From: Streptomyces pilosus
GTDB taxonomy: Bacteria; Actinomycetota; Actinomycetes; Streptomycetales; Streptomycetaceae
Assembly: GCF_014649835.1 (NCBI RefSeq)
Contig: NZ_BMTU01000001.1
Coordinates: forward strand, 186,001-250,000
DNA length: 64,000 nucleotides
Direction: 5' to 3'
In this document: piece by piece, positions 42,699 to 51,624 of the stretch
Layout: each line of letters opens with the position of its first letter
Position numbering within the stretch: the first letter of the stretch is position 1
The notes under the pieces: model-generated
The model's input: only the letters and a program-made list of their open reading frames with translations
Databases searched by the model: none
Told to the model about the DNA's origin: nothing
Made by a program: the position numbers and the translations under genes

Positions 42699-45278
42699 GT
42701 GATCCGTCATGACGCCCTGGACGCCCTGCCCGTCCGCGACGCCCTGCCCGCGCTGACCGGCGCGCTCGACACGCACGGGACCGCGGTGCTGGTGGCGCCG
42801 CCCGGCACCGGCAAGACGACGCTGGTGCCGCCGGTCCTGGCGGGGCTGCTCGGGGCGGGTCCCGCGCGGCGGGTGGTGGTCGCCGAGCCGCGGCGGATCG
42901 CGGCCCGGGCGGCGGCCCGGCGGATGGCGTGGCTGCTGGGCGAGCGGGTCGGCGGGTCCGTCGGTTTCACCGTGCGCGGGGAGCGGGTGGTGGGGCCGGA
43001 CACCCGCGTGGAGGTGGTCACGACCGGTGTGCTCCTGCAGCGCCTCCAGCGCGACCAGGAGCTGTCCGGGGTGGACGCGGTGGTGCTCGACGAGTGCCAC
43101 GAGCGGCACCTGGACGCGGACACGGCGGCGGCGTTCCTGTGGGACGTGCGCGAGACGCTCCGCCCGGAGCTGCGGCTGGTGGCCGCGTCGGCCACGACGG
43201 ACGCGGCGGGCTGGGCCAGGCTGCTGGGCGGTGCGCCGGTGGTCGAGGCGCGCGGTGCGGCGTACCCGGTGGAGGTCGTGTGGGCGCCGCCCGCGGGCGC
43301 GGTGCGGCCGCCGCACGGGATGCGGGTCGACCCGGCTCTGCTGACGCACGTGGCGGCGGTGGTGCGGCGGGCGCTGGCCGAGCGGGACGGGGACGTACTG
43401 GTGTTCCTGCCGGGGGTCGGCGAGATCGCCCGGGTGGCCGGGCAGCTCGGCAGCCCGGACGGGGTCGAGGTGCTCCAGGTGCACGGGCGGGCGCCGGCGG
43501 CCGTGCAGGACGCGGTGCTGACCGGCGGGGACCGGCGCCGTGTGGTGCTGGCGACGGCGGTGGCGGAGTCGTCGCTGACGGTGCCCGGGGTGCGGGTGGT
43601 CGTGGACGCGGGCCTCGCGCGCGAGCCGCGGGTCGACCACGCGCGGGGGCTGAGCGCGCTGACGACGGTCCGGGCCTCGCGGGCCTCCGGGCGGCAGCGG
43701 GCGGGCCGTGCCGGGCGTGAGGCACCGGGCGTGGTGTACCGCTGCTGGGCGGAGGCGGAGGACGCGCGGCTGCCGCGGTACCCCTCCCCCGAGATCAAGG
43801 TGGCCGACCTGACGGCGTTCGCGCTCCAGGCGGCCTGCTGGGGCGATCCGGACGCCTCCGGCCTGGCGCTGCTGGACGCCCCGCCGGCGGGTGCGATGGC
43901 GGCGGCCCGGTCCACGCTGACGGCGATCGGCGCGGTGGACGCGCGGGGCCGTGCGACGGCGCGCGGTGCCCGGTTGTCACGGCTGGGGCTGCATCCCCGG
44001 CTGGGGCGTGCCCTGCTGGACGCGGCGCCGGTGGTGGGTCCGGGTCTCGCCGCCGAGGTGGTCGCCCTGGTCGGCGAGGAGCCGCCGCGCGCGTACGGGG
44101 ACGACCTGGCGGCCGCCCTGCGCACCGCGCGCCGCGGCGGCGACGCGTACGCCGCCCGGTGGCGCACGGAGGCCGGCCGCCTGCGGGGGCTCGTGCCCCG
44201 GGACGCCGGTGTCGTCGGTGGCCCCGGTACGGCCGGGGACGCGCCGGGGCCGACGGGTCCGGTGCGCCCCACGGGCGGTGATCCGCTCGCGGCGGGGGCC
44301 GGCGGGGAGGACGGGCGGGTCGGGCTGGTGGTGGCGCTCGCGTTCCCCGAGCGGGTCGCCCGGGCGGACGGCGGTTCGTACCTGATGGCGGGCGGGACCC
44401 GGGCCGAGCCGGGGGCCGGCTCCGGACTGCGGGGTGCGGAGTGGGTCGCCGTGGCCGTGGCCGACCGGCCGGTGGGGCGCGGGCACGCGCGCGTCGGTCT
44501 CGGGGCGGTCGTCGACGAGGGGATCGCGCGCTACGCGGCGGGCGCGCTGCTGGAGCGCCGCGCGGAGGTCCGCTGGGCCGGCGGGGACGTCGTCGCGCGG
44601 GAGGTCGAGCGGCTCGGGGCGGTGGAGCTGACCGTACGGCCGCACACGGGCGCCGAACCGTCCCTCGTGCGGGAGGCGCTGCTCGACGGGCTGCGGCGGG
44701 AGGGGTTCGGGCTGTTGCGGTGGCCGGCCGGGGCGGTCGTCCTGCGGCAGCGGCTGGCCTTCCTGCACGGCCGGCTCGGCGCACCGTGGCCCGATGTGTC
44801 CGACGAGGCGCTCCACGCGCGCGTGGAGGAGTGGCTGGAGCCGGAGCTGGGCCGCGCGCGGCGGCGGGCCGACCTCGCGCGGATCGACGCCGGGCAGGCG
44901 CTGGGGCGGCTGCTGCCGTGGGCGTCCGGTGAGGCCGCCCGGCTCGACGAGCTCGCACCGGAGCGGATCACCGTGCCCAGCGGGTCCGCGGTCCGGGTCG
45001 ACTACGCGGATCCGGAGCGGCCGGTGCTCGCGGTGAAGCTCCAGGAGATGTTCGGGCTCCAGGAGTCGCCCCGGGTGGCCGGGGTTCCGCTGCTGGTGCA
45101 CCTGCTGTCCCCGGCCGGGCGTCCCGCCGCCGTGACCGCCGACCTCGCCTCCTTCTGGCGTGACGGCTACAGGGGCGTGCGGGCCGAGCTGCGCGGCCGC
45201 TACCCCAAGCACCCCTGGCCCGAGGACCCGGCCGCGGCCGAGCCGACCCGGCACACGAGCGCACGGCTCAGGCGCTGA
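42699..45278 (+). CDS. hrpB: ATP-dependent helicase HrpB
   Basis: 859 residues, DExH-box. Walker A APPGTGKTT near residues 33-41, motif II DECH in VVLDECHERHLD near 128, motif III SATTD near 163, and motif VI RQRAGRAGREAPG near 330. The HA2 and HrpB-specific C-terminal domains follow, with YADPERPVLAVKLQEMFGLQ near 775. Substrate unknown; HrpB proteins are accessory RNA helicases. The GTG at 42699 lies five bases after the methyltransferase stop, so the two are probably co-transcribed. Confidence 0.93.
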   Translation: MIRHDALDALPVRDALPALTGALDTHGTAVLVAPPGTGKTTLVPPVLAGLLGAGPARRVVVAEPRRIAARAAARRMAWLLGERVGGSVGFTVRGERVVGPDTRVEVVTTGVLLQRLQRDQELSGVDAVVLDECHERHLDADTAAAFLWDVRETLRPELRLVAASATTDAAGWARLLGGAPVVEARGAAYPVEVVWAPPAGAVRPPHGMRVDPALLTHVAAVVRRALAERDGDVLVFLPGVGEIARVAGQLGSPDGVEVLQVHGRAPAAVQDAVLTGGDRRRVVLATAVAESSLTVPGVRVVVDAGLAREPRVDHARGLSALTTVRASRASGRQRAGRAGREAPGVVYRCWAEAEDARLPRYPSPEIKVADLTAFALQAACWGDPDASGLALLDAPPAGAMAAARSTLTAIGAVDARGRATARGARLSRLGLHPRLGRALLDAAPVVGPGLAAEVVALVGEEPPRAYGDDLAAALRTARRGGDAYAARWRTEAGRLRGLVPRDAGVVGGPGTAGDAPGPTGPVRPTGGDPLAAGAGGEDGRVGLVVALAFPERVARADGGSYLMAGGTRAEPGAGSGLRGAEWVAVAVADRPVGRGHARVGLGAVVDEGIARYAAGALLERRAEVRWAGGDVVAREVERLGAVELTVRPHTGAEPSLVREALLDGLRREGFGLLRWPAGAVVLRQRLAFLHGRLGAPWPDVSDEALHARVEEWLEPELGRARRRADLARIDAGQALGRLLPWASGEAARLDELAPERITVPSGSAVRVDYADPERPVLAVKLQEMFGLQESPRVAGVPLLVHLLSPAGRPAAVTADLASFWRDGYRGVRAELRGRYPKHPWPEDPAAAEPTRHTSARLRR

Positions 45279-45285
45279 GCCGTGC
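45261..45285. terminator. Hairpin over the hrpB stop codon
   Basis: 10-bp perfect inverted repeat GCACGGCTCA/TGAGCCGTGC with a 5-nt loop, ahead of the convergent transglycosylase. Confidence 0.7.
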
Positions 45286-45297
45286 GCCGGCGCGCCG

Positions 45298-47085
45298 TCA
45301 GGCGGCGGGGTCCGTCGACGGGGCCGGGGCGGGTGCCTCGGTCCCGGTCCCGGTTCCGGTCTCGGCCCCCGTCCCGGCGGCGGCCACGGTCAGTTCGACC
45401 GTGACGGTCGCTCCGCCCGCGGTGGTGACACGGAGCAGGAACGTGCCGGTGGTGTCGTCCGCGTACAGCCGCGGCAGCTTCAGCAGTCCGTCCGCGTCGG
45501 TCCTGAGCCCCTTCAGCGTGCGGACCGCCTGGCCGTCGGCGTCCTTGAAGTAGGGGCCCTTGTCGTTCTCGGACGGGTCGTCGGCGGAGGTGACGAGCGT
45601 GGCGGTGGCGGCGACCTTGCCGGCGGCGGCGCCGCCGTAGGTGGCCTTGAGTTCGACCTGCTCGGCGAACGCGCCGCCCGGGGTGCACGTGAGCGCCGCG
45701 TCACCGGTGCGGACTAGGGCGTCGGCGGCGCGTTCGGTGACGTTCGCCTTGTAGGCGACGCCCGGGATGTCGCGGCCCACCACGACGGCGCGGACGGCGA
45801 ACGCGCCGGTCCTCTCACCGGCCCGGAGCGCGGGCGCCACGGCGACGCCCGAGGTGTTGGTGACCACGGTGGCCACGCTCTCGCCGCCGGTGAACGTGGT
45901 GTCGGTGTCGCCCTGGATGGTGAAGCGGATGCGCACCCTGGCCACCGCCTTGCCGGCGTCCGTCTCCGCGCGGGCGCCGATCCTCTCGTCGAAGGTGCCG
46001 CCCGCCGTCGCGGTGAGCATCGTGCCGCCCGCGGCCTCCAGGTGGTGCACCGTGTCGGTGGGGGTCGGCGGGGTGGTGGCCGGCGGCGGGGTGGTCGGGC
46101 TGCCGCTGCCCGGGTCCGTCGGCTTCGGGGTCTGTCCGCCCGGCTTGCCGGGCGCCGGCGTGGGCTCGGGGGTGGGCTTGGGCGCCGGCGGAGTGGCCGA
46201 GACGGGCGGAGCGGCCGGGGCCGGCGAGGAGGGACGCACCACCGTCCCGCTGTCGCTGCGGTCCCCGGGCAGCGTGCCGGAGCCGTCGGGGATCTCGTGG
46301 GTGCCCTTGCGGTAGTACTCCAGCCACGACAGGACGGTGTTGAGGTAGTCCGTCGAGTTGTTGTAGCTGAGGATCGCCTTCCGCAGATCGCCCCGGTCGG
46401 ACAGGTCCCAGTCGAAGCGGCACAGGTAGTGGCCGGCGGAGAGGGCGGCGTCGTAGATGTTGTTGGGGTCCTTGCGGCCGTCCGCGTTGCCGTCGCGGCC
46501 CGCCCACGCCCAGGTGGAGGGGATGAACTGCATCGGCCCGACGGCCTGGTCGTAGGTGCTGTTGCCGTCGTGGGCGCCGTCGTCGGTGTCCTTGATGAGG
46601 GCGAAGCCGTTGCCGTCGAGCTGGGGGCCGAGGATGGGCGAGAGGGTGGTGCCGTCGGCGTCGACCCGTCCGCCGCGGGCCTGACCGGACTCCACCTTGC
46701 CGATGGCGGCGAGGAGTTGCCAGGGCAGGTTGCAGCCGGGCTTCTTCTCGCGCAGTGCCGCCTCGGCCTGCTTGTAGGCGTCGAGGACGGTCGCGGGTAT
46801 GCCGGCCTCGGCCGCCGCCGGGTCGATCGTGCCGGTGCCGCTGCTCGGCGAGGGGTTGGGGCTGTTGAGGGGCGGCAGGTCCGTGTAGTACGGCGAGTTG
46901 CCGGTCGCGCTGCCGCCGTCGGCGCCCTGCTCGGACGAGGGGGTGGCGTCGGAGGCGGTCTGCCGGCCCTGACCGTCGGCTGTGACGCCGGGAGCCTGGG
47001 ACGCTGACAGGGCCGCCACCGCTGCCGCGGCAACGGCGGTGGTCGCGGCTCCCTTGCACAGCCTCCTGCCGAATTGCGCCGCCAT
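45298..47085 (-). CDS. Secreted lytic transglycosylase with Ig-like repeats
   Basis: 595 residues. Signal peptide (basic start, hydrophobic 14-30). The lytic transglycosylase domain spans about 90-265, with the catalytic Glu in AIGKVESGQARGG near 138, QAVGPMQFIPSTWAWAG near 190 and a YNNSTDYLNTVLSWLEYY end. A Pro-rich linker (about 280-345) and two repeats of about 110 residues follow, built like bacterial Ig/invasin modules: G-G-x-F-x-E-x-I/V start, T-x-T-x-x-x-G-x-A/L middle. It cleaves peptidoglycan glycan strands outside the cell. The ATG has GGAGGGG about nine bases upstream. Confidence 0.9.
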   Translation of the reverse strand: MAAQFGRRLCKGAATTAVAAAAVAALSASQAPGVTADGQGRQTASDATPSSEQGADGGSATGNSPYYTDLPPLNSPNPSPSSGTGTIDPAAAEAGIPATVLDAYKQAEAALREKKPGCNLPWQLLAAIGKVESGQARGGRVDADGTTLSPILGPQLDGNGFALIKDTDDGAHDGNSTYDQAVGPMQFIPSTWAWAGRDGNADGRKDPNNIYDAALSAGHYLCRFDWDLSDRGDLRKAILSYNNSTDYLNTVLSWLEYYRKGTHEIPDGSGTLPGDRSDSGTVVRPSSPAPAAPPVSATPPAPKPTPEPTPAPGKPGGQTPKPTDPGSGSPTTPPPATTPPTPTDTVHHLEAAGGTMLTATAGGTFDERIGARAETDAGKAVARVRIRFTIQGDTDTTFTGGESVATVVTNTSGVAVAPALRAGERTGAFAVRAVVVGRDIPGVAYKANVTERAADALVRTGDAALTCTPGGAFAEQVELKATYGGAAAGKVAATATLVTSADDPSENDKGPYFKDADGQAVRTLKGLRTDADGLLKLPRLYADDTTGTFLLRVTTAGGATVTVELTVAAAGTGAETGTGTGTEAPAPAPSTDPAA

Positions 47086-47350
47086 AGAGTGAACCCCTCC
47101 CGTGGACGCCGTGGCGCCCGTCGACGTGTGTGTCGTGTCCGCCCTGTCGTGACGTTCTTCCCCGCCCGCCGGTTGCCCTGCGCGGTCGTCCGGCGCGGCG
47201 ACCCTCGCGACCCTACGACAACTTCCTTTGCGCCGACACCCGTTGATGACCGATATTCACCGGTTGGCCACGTTTCTGTTGCGACCGGACCGGAGCGGGA
47301 CGTCCCGCATACTGGGGCCTTCCGACGAACGCCTGCCGCTGGGAGCCGAG

Positions 47351-48238
47351 TTGCCGTTCACGCTGAGCCATGCGGCGGCGGTCCTGCCGGCCGTGCGCAC
47401 CGACGGGAGCGGCCGGGGCGGGCTGGTGCCCTCGGTGCTCGTCGCGGGCACCTTCGCTCCCGACATGACCTATTACGCGGCGAGTGTCCTGCCGGACGCG
47501 ATGGAGTTCGGCGAGGTGACGCACGCTTCCTGGGGTGTCCTCACGGTCGATGTGCTCATCGCCTGGGCACTGGTGGGGCTGTGGCTGCTGGTGCGCGAAC
47601 CGCTGGTGGCGCTGTTGCCGCGGGCTCGGCAGGCGCGCGTGGCGGCCCTGGCGCGCTGTGGGGTGCCCCGTGCGCGCGTCCGTCCCCCGCTGGTGGCGCG
47701 CTGGTACGTCTCGGCGGCGCTGGGCGCGTCGACGCACGTGGTGTGGGACGCGTTCACGCACCTCGACCGGTGGGGGATGCGGGTGTTCCCCGTGCTGGGC
47801 GAGGAGTTCGCGGGGTCGCCGCTGTACTGGTACCTGCAGTACGGCGGTTCGGCGGTGGCCGCGGTCGTGATCGCGCTGTTCCTGGCGCGGGCGCTGCGCC
47901 GGACGGGGCCGGGGGCCGCGGAGGCGACGGATGTCGCGGCCGGGCCGGTGGGGGTGCCGGCGCTCTCCGGTGCCGACCGGTGGGCGGCCGCGGCGCTGCT
48001 CGGCGGGTGTGCGGTGGCGGGGGCGGTGCAGCGGGCCTCGCGGTGGTGGGCCTACTGGGGATCGACCGCGAAGCCCTGGGAACTGATCCCCACGGTGTGC
48101 TTCGGCGCCGGCGCGGGGCTGGTCCTCGCGCTCCCGTTGTACGCGCTGGCCGTCAGGGCGTGGCGTCCGGCCACCCCGGCCACGGCGGAGCCGGAAGGGC
48201 CCGGCACGCGGCGGCCTGACCGTACTGCCGCACGCTGA
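47351..48238 (+). CDS. DUF4184 membrane protein
   Basis: 295 residues, about six membrane helices. It begins with the family hallmark (M)PFTLSHAAAVLP, here using TTG at 47351 with GGGAG five bases ahead. Upstream frame codons back to 47228 show no similarity, so TTG is the likely start. The W-D-A-F-T-H segment near residue 134 and the LVAGTFAPDM segment near 35 are also typical; they resemble metal-dependent hydrolase-like membrane proteins (YdjM/DUF4184 group). Function unknown. The 3' end overlaps an antisense gene by 86 bp. Confidence 0.85.
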   Translation: MPFTLSHAAAVLPAVRTDGSGRGGLVPSVLVAGTFAPDMTYYAASVLPDAMEFGEVTHASWGVLTVDVLIAWALVGLWLLVREPLVALLPRARQARVAALARCGVPRARVRPPLVARWYVSAALGASTHVVWDAFTHLDRWGMRVFPVLGEEFAGSPLYWYLQYGGSAVAAVVIALFLARALRRTGPGAAEATDVAAGPVGVPALSGADRWAAAALLGGCAVAGAVQRASRWWAYWGSTAKPWELIPTVCFGAGAGLVLALPLYALAVRAWRPATPATAEPEGPGTRRPDRTAAR

Positions 48239-48560
48239 GGGTCTCGCTCGCCGCGACGAACACGGTGACGGTGCGGACGGGGCGGGGCCCGGGCAGCAGG
48301 CTTCTCACGAGGGCGAGACGGGCGCGGGCCAGTTCGGCCCACAGCCGCCAGGCGGGCGGCTCGCCGGTGGTGGTGCGGCCGCCTCTCCGGCGGCCGAGGA
48401 CCGCGGCGGCGTCGCGGAGCGCGGTCGCGAGGGTGGTGGGGATGCGGGCGGTGCTTGCGGCGGCCGCGAAGACCGGAACCGGCGGAAACGCCTCGAGGGC
48501 GGGTCCGTAGGCGTCGGCCCGCGGGGGTGCCGCTGTGCGGTGAAGCATGCGTATACCCAT
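48153..48560 (-). CDS. Hypothetical protein, tail-overlapping DUF4184
   Basis: 135 residues. Unrecognised. Third codon positions are strongly GC through most of the frame (for example RIPTTLATALRDAAAVLG and PVRTVTVFVAASETLSVRQYGQ), which supports coding. Helical, Ala/Arg-rich, no membrane segment. The 3' end overlaps the convergent DUF4184 gene by 86 bp. The start is uncertain: ATG 48560 (CAGGAT seven bases before), 48566 or 48548. Confidence 0.6.
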   Translation of the reverse strand: MGIRMLHRTAAPPRADAYGPALEAFPPVPVFAAAASTARIPTTLATALRDAAAVLGRRRGGRTTTGEPPAWRLWAELARARLALVRSLLPGPRPVRTVTVFVAASETLSVRQYGQAAACRALPAPPWPGWPDATP

Positions 48561-48629
48561 GCGTCGCATCCTGTCGGCCGGGCCGCCCGAGGGCGTGCCC
48601 GCGGGGTCCACGCGAGTGAAACCCCGTCC

Positions 48630-48659
48630 GGCGGCCGGACACCGTGGGGGCCGGCCGCC
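48630..48659 (-). terminator. Terminator of polA
   Basis: 9-bp perfect stem GGCGGCCGG/CCGGCCGCC, 12-nt loop, 11 bp after the polA stop. Confidence 0.65.
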
Positions 48660-48670
48660 GTAGCGGCGGG

Positions 48671-51400
48671 TCAGTGGGCTGCGGATTCCCAGTCGGGGCC
48701 CGCGCCCACGGAGACGCCCAGGGGGACGCGGAGCTGGACGGCGGAGGCCATTTCGCGGCGGACCAGGTCCTCGACCGGGGCACGCTCGCCGGGGGCGAGT
48801 TCCAGCACGATCTCGTCGTGGACCTGGAGGAGCATGCGGGAGCGCAGGTCCGCCTCGCGCAGGGCGCGGTCCACGTTCAGCATGGCGATCTTGACGATGT
48901 CCGCCGCCGTGCCCTGGATCGGCGCGTTGAGCGCCATGCGCTCGGCCGCCTCGCGCCGCTGGCGGTTGTCGCTGTTGAGGTCGGGCAGGTAGCGGCGGCG
49001 GCCGAACAGCGTCGCCGTGTAGCCCGTGGCCCTCGCCTCGTCGACGACCCGGCGCAGATAGTCCCGTACGCCGCCGAAGCGCTCGAAGTACGCGTCCATC
49101 AGGGCGCGGGCCTCCGCCGCCTCGATGTTCAGCTGCTGGGACAGGCCGAACGCCGACAGTCCGTACGCCAGGCCGTACGACATCGCCTTGATCTTGCGGC
49201 GCATCTCCGCGTCCACCGCGGACTGCTCCACGGAGAACACCTGCGCGGCGGCCGTGGTGTGCAGGTCCTCGCCCGAGGTGAACGCCTCGATCAGGCCGGC
49301 GTCCTCGGAGAGGTGGGCCATCACGCGGAGTTCGATCTGACTGTAGTCGGCGGTGAGGAGCGACTCGAAGCCCTCGCCGACCACGAACCCGCGGCGGATC
49401 GCGCGCCCCTCGTCCGTGCGGACCGGGATGTTCTGCAGGTTGGGGTCCGTGGAGGACAGCCGGCCCGTCGCGGCGACGGTCTGGTTGAACGTGGTGTGGA
49501 TGCGGCCGTCCGCGGCGATCGTCTTGATCAGGCCCTCGACCGTGACCCGCAGCTTCGCCTGCTCACGGTGGCGGAGCATGATCACCGGCAGTTCGTTGTC
49601 CGTCTGGCCCGCCAGCCAGGCCAGCGCGTCGGCGTCGGTGGTGTAGCCGGTCTTCGTCTTCTTCGTCTTCGGCAGCGCCAGCTCACCGAAGAGGACCTCC
49701 TGGAGCTGCTTGGGCGAGCCCAGGTTGAACTCGTGCCCCGCCGCCGCGTGGGCCTCCTTCACCGCCTGCTGCACGGCGCCCGCGAACATCTGCTCCATGG
49801 CCTGGAGGTGGTCCCGGTCGGCCGCGATGCCGTGCCGCTCCATGCGGGCGAGCAGCGCGGACGTGGGCAGCTCCATGTCGCGGAGCAGGTCCGCCGCGCC
49901 CACCTCCTCCAGGCGCCCCTCGAAGGCCGCGCCGAGGTCGAGGATGGCGCGGGCCTGCACCATCAGTGCCTCGGCCTCCGCGCCGTCGTCCGCGCCGAAG
50001 GCCAGCTGCCCGTCGGGCGCGGTGGCGGGCGCCAGCTCGCGGTGCAGGTACTCCAGGGACAGCGCGTCCAGGTCGAAGGAACGGCGGCCCGGCTTGACCA
50101 GGTACGCGGCGAGGGCGGTGTCCATGGTGACGCCCTCGACGGTCCAGCCGTGCTCGGCGAAGACGCGCATCGCGCCCTTGGCGTTGTGGAACACCTTGGG
50201 GCGCTCCGCGTCGGCGAGCCACGCGGTGAACGCCCGCTCGTCGGCCTCGTCCAGCTCGGACGGGTCGAACCAGGCGGCCGGCCCGTCGGCCGCGGCCAGG
50301 GCGACCTCGGCGACGGAGCCGGTGCCGAGGGCCCAGGTGCCGACGGTGGCGACTCCGAGGGGACCGCCGGTGCCGTGCTCCGCGAGCCAGCCGGTCAGCT
50401 CGCCCGTGCCGAGCACGGTGCCGTCCAGCTCCACGCCCTCGGTGACGACGGGGGTGGTCTCGGCCTCGGCGGCGCCCGGGTCGACGGCGAACAGCCGCTC
50501 GCGCAGCGAGGGGTTCCTGATCTCCAGGGTGTCGAGGATCATCGCCACGGCCTTGCGGTCGTAGGCGGTCCGCTCCAGGTCGAGCACGGTCCCGGGCAGC
50601 TCGACGCCGCGCTCCAGCTCGGTGAGCCTGCGGTTGAGCTTGACGGACTCCAGGTGGTCGCGCAGGTTCTGCCCGGCCTTGCCCTTGACCTCGTCGACGC
50701 GCTCGACCAGCTCGGCGAAGGAACCGAACTGGTTGATCCACTTCGCGGCGGTCTTCTCGCCGACGCCCGGAATGCCGGGCAGGTTGTCGGACGGGTCGCC
50801 GCGCAGCGCGGCGAAGTCCGGGTACTGGGCGGGGGTCAGGCCGTACTTCTCGAAGACCTTCTCCGGGGTGAACCGGGTCAGCTCGGAGACGCCCTTGGTG
50901 GGGTAGAGCACGGTGGTGTGCTCGGAGACCAGCTGGAAGGAGTCGCGGTCACCGGTGACGATCAGCACCTCGAAGCCCTCGGCCTCCGCCCGGGTGGCGA
51001 GGGTGGCGATGACGTCGTCGGCCTCGAAGCCCTCGACGGCGAAGCGCTGCGCGTGCATCGCGTCGAGCAGTTCGCCGATCAGCTCGACCTGGCCCCTGAA
51101 CTCGTCGGGGGTCTTGGAGCGGTTCGCCTTGTACTCGGTGAACTCCTCCGAGCGCCATGTCTTGCGGGAGACGTCGAAGGCGACGGCGAAGTGGGTGGGA
51201 GCCTCGTCACGGAGCGTGTTGGCCAGCATCGAGGCGAAGCCGTAGATCGCGTTGGTCGGCTGGCCCGTCGCGGTGGTGAAGTTCTCCGCGGGCAGCGCGA
51301 AGAACGCGCGGTACGCGAGTGAGTGCCCGTCCATGAGCATCAGGCGGGGACGGGAGCCGCCGGGGGTCTGGTCGCTCTTCTTCGATGCTGTCTCTGCCAC
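48671..51400 (-). CDS. polA: DNA polymerase I
   Basis: 909 residues. An N-terminal 5'-nuclease domain (to about 310) has LMLMDGHSLAYRAFFALP, VTGDRDSFQLV and the helix-hairpin-helix IPGVGEKTAAKW. The middle domain (about 320-500) has the exonuclease fold, but the FDTET-type DEDD motif is missing (LGVATVGTWALG in its place), so proofreading is probably lost. The polymerase domain has DYSQIELR (motif A), KAMSYGLAYGLSAFGL (motif B) and LQVHDEIVLE (motif C). Fills gaps after excision repair and Okazaki processing. The GTG at 51400 is chosen since the -10 ends seven bases before it. Confidence 0.97.
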   Translation of the reverse strand: MAETASKKSDQTPGGSRPRLMLMDGHSLAYRAFFALPAENFTTATGQPTNAIYGFASMLANTLRDEAPTHFAVAFDVSRKTWRSEEFTEYKANRSKTPDEFRGQVELIGELLDAMHAQRFAVEGFEADDVIATLATRAEAEGFEVLIVTGDRDSFQLVSEHTTVLYPTKGVSELTRFTPEKVFEKYGLTPAQYPDFAALRGDPSDNLPGIPGVGEKTAAKWINQFGSFAELVERVDEVKGKAGQNLRDHLESVKLNRRLTELERGVELPGTVLDLERTAYDRKAVAMILDTLEIRNPSLRERLFAVDPGAAEAETTPVVTEGVELDGTVLGTGELTGWLAEHGTGGPLGVATVGTWALGTGSVAEVALAAADGPAAWFDPSELDEADERAFTAWLADAERPKVFHNAKGAMRVFAEHGWTVEGVTMDTALAAYLVKPGRRSFDLDALSLEYLHRELAPATAPDGQLAFGADDGAEAEALMVQARAILDLGAAFEGRLEEVGAADLLRDMELPTSALLARMERHGIAADRDHLQAMEQMFAGAVQQAVKEAHAAAGHEFNLGSPKQLQEVLFGELALPKTKKTKTGYTTDADALAWLAGQTDNELPVIMLRHREQAKLRVTVEGLIKTIAADGRIHTTFNQTVAATGRLSSTDPNLQNIPVRTDEGRAIRRGFVVGEGFESLLTADYSQIELRVMAHLSEDAGLIEAFTSGEDLHTTAAAQVFSVEQSAVDAEMRRKIKAMSYGLAYGLSAFGLSQQLNIEAAEARALMDAYFERFGGVRDYLRRVVDEARATGYTATLFGRRRYLPDLNSDNRQRREAAERMALNAPIQGTAADIVKIAMLNVDRALREADLRSRMLLQVHDEIVLELAPGERAPVEDLVRREMASAVQLRVPLGVSVGAGPDWESAAH

Positions 51401-51407
51401 AGGTCCG

Positions 51408-51430
51408 ATCCTGCCATGTGTCACTGACAC
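51408..51430 (-). promoter_or_regulatory. RecA-NDp/PafBC-like promoter of polA
   Basis: Minus strand: GTGTCAGTG, eight bases, CAGGAT, then seven bases to the GTG. Two deviations from TTGTCRGTG-N8-TANNNT, the weak first base and the T of the -10. Confidence 0.5.
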
Positions 51431-51624
51431 TCGGTCCCGGCCGCGTGCGGGGGGCCGGGGAGGCGCTGCTCCCACCCCCTCCCTCCCTGTCCCCCGCGGG
51501 GGCCGTGCCCTTCCCGGGCCCCGCGGGGGCGGGCCCCGGGCCTGCGGGGGCCCGGTCTCCGGGCGTGTACCGCGTGGCAGGATCGGAGGTGTACCTCACA
51601 CGTGTGCGTGGACAGGAGTGCGCG

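Noticed and set aside
47247..47350. Longer DUF4184 protein starting at the ATG near 47247
   Set aside because: The upstream residues do not resemble the family, while TTG at 47351 gives the conserved PFTLSHAAAVLP start and has GGGAG in place.
48644..51322. An 892-codon plus-strand frame opposite polA
   Set aside because: Antisense artefact of polA codon bias.
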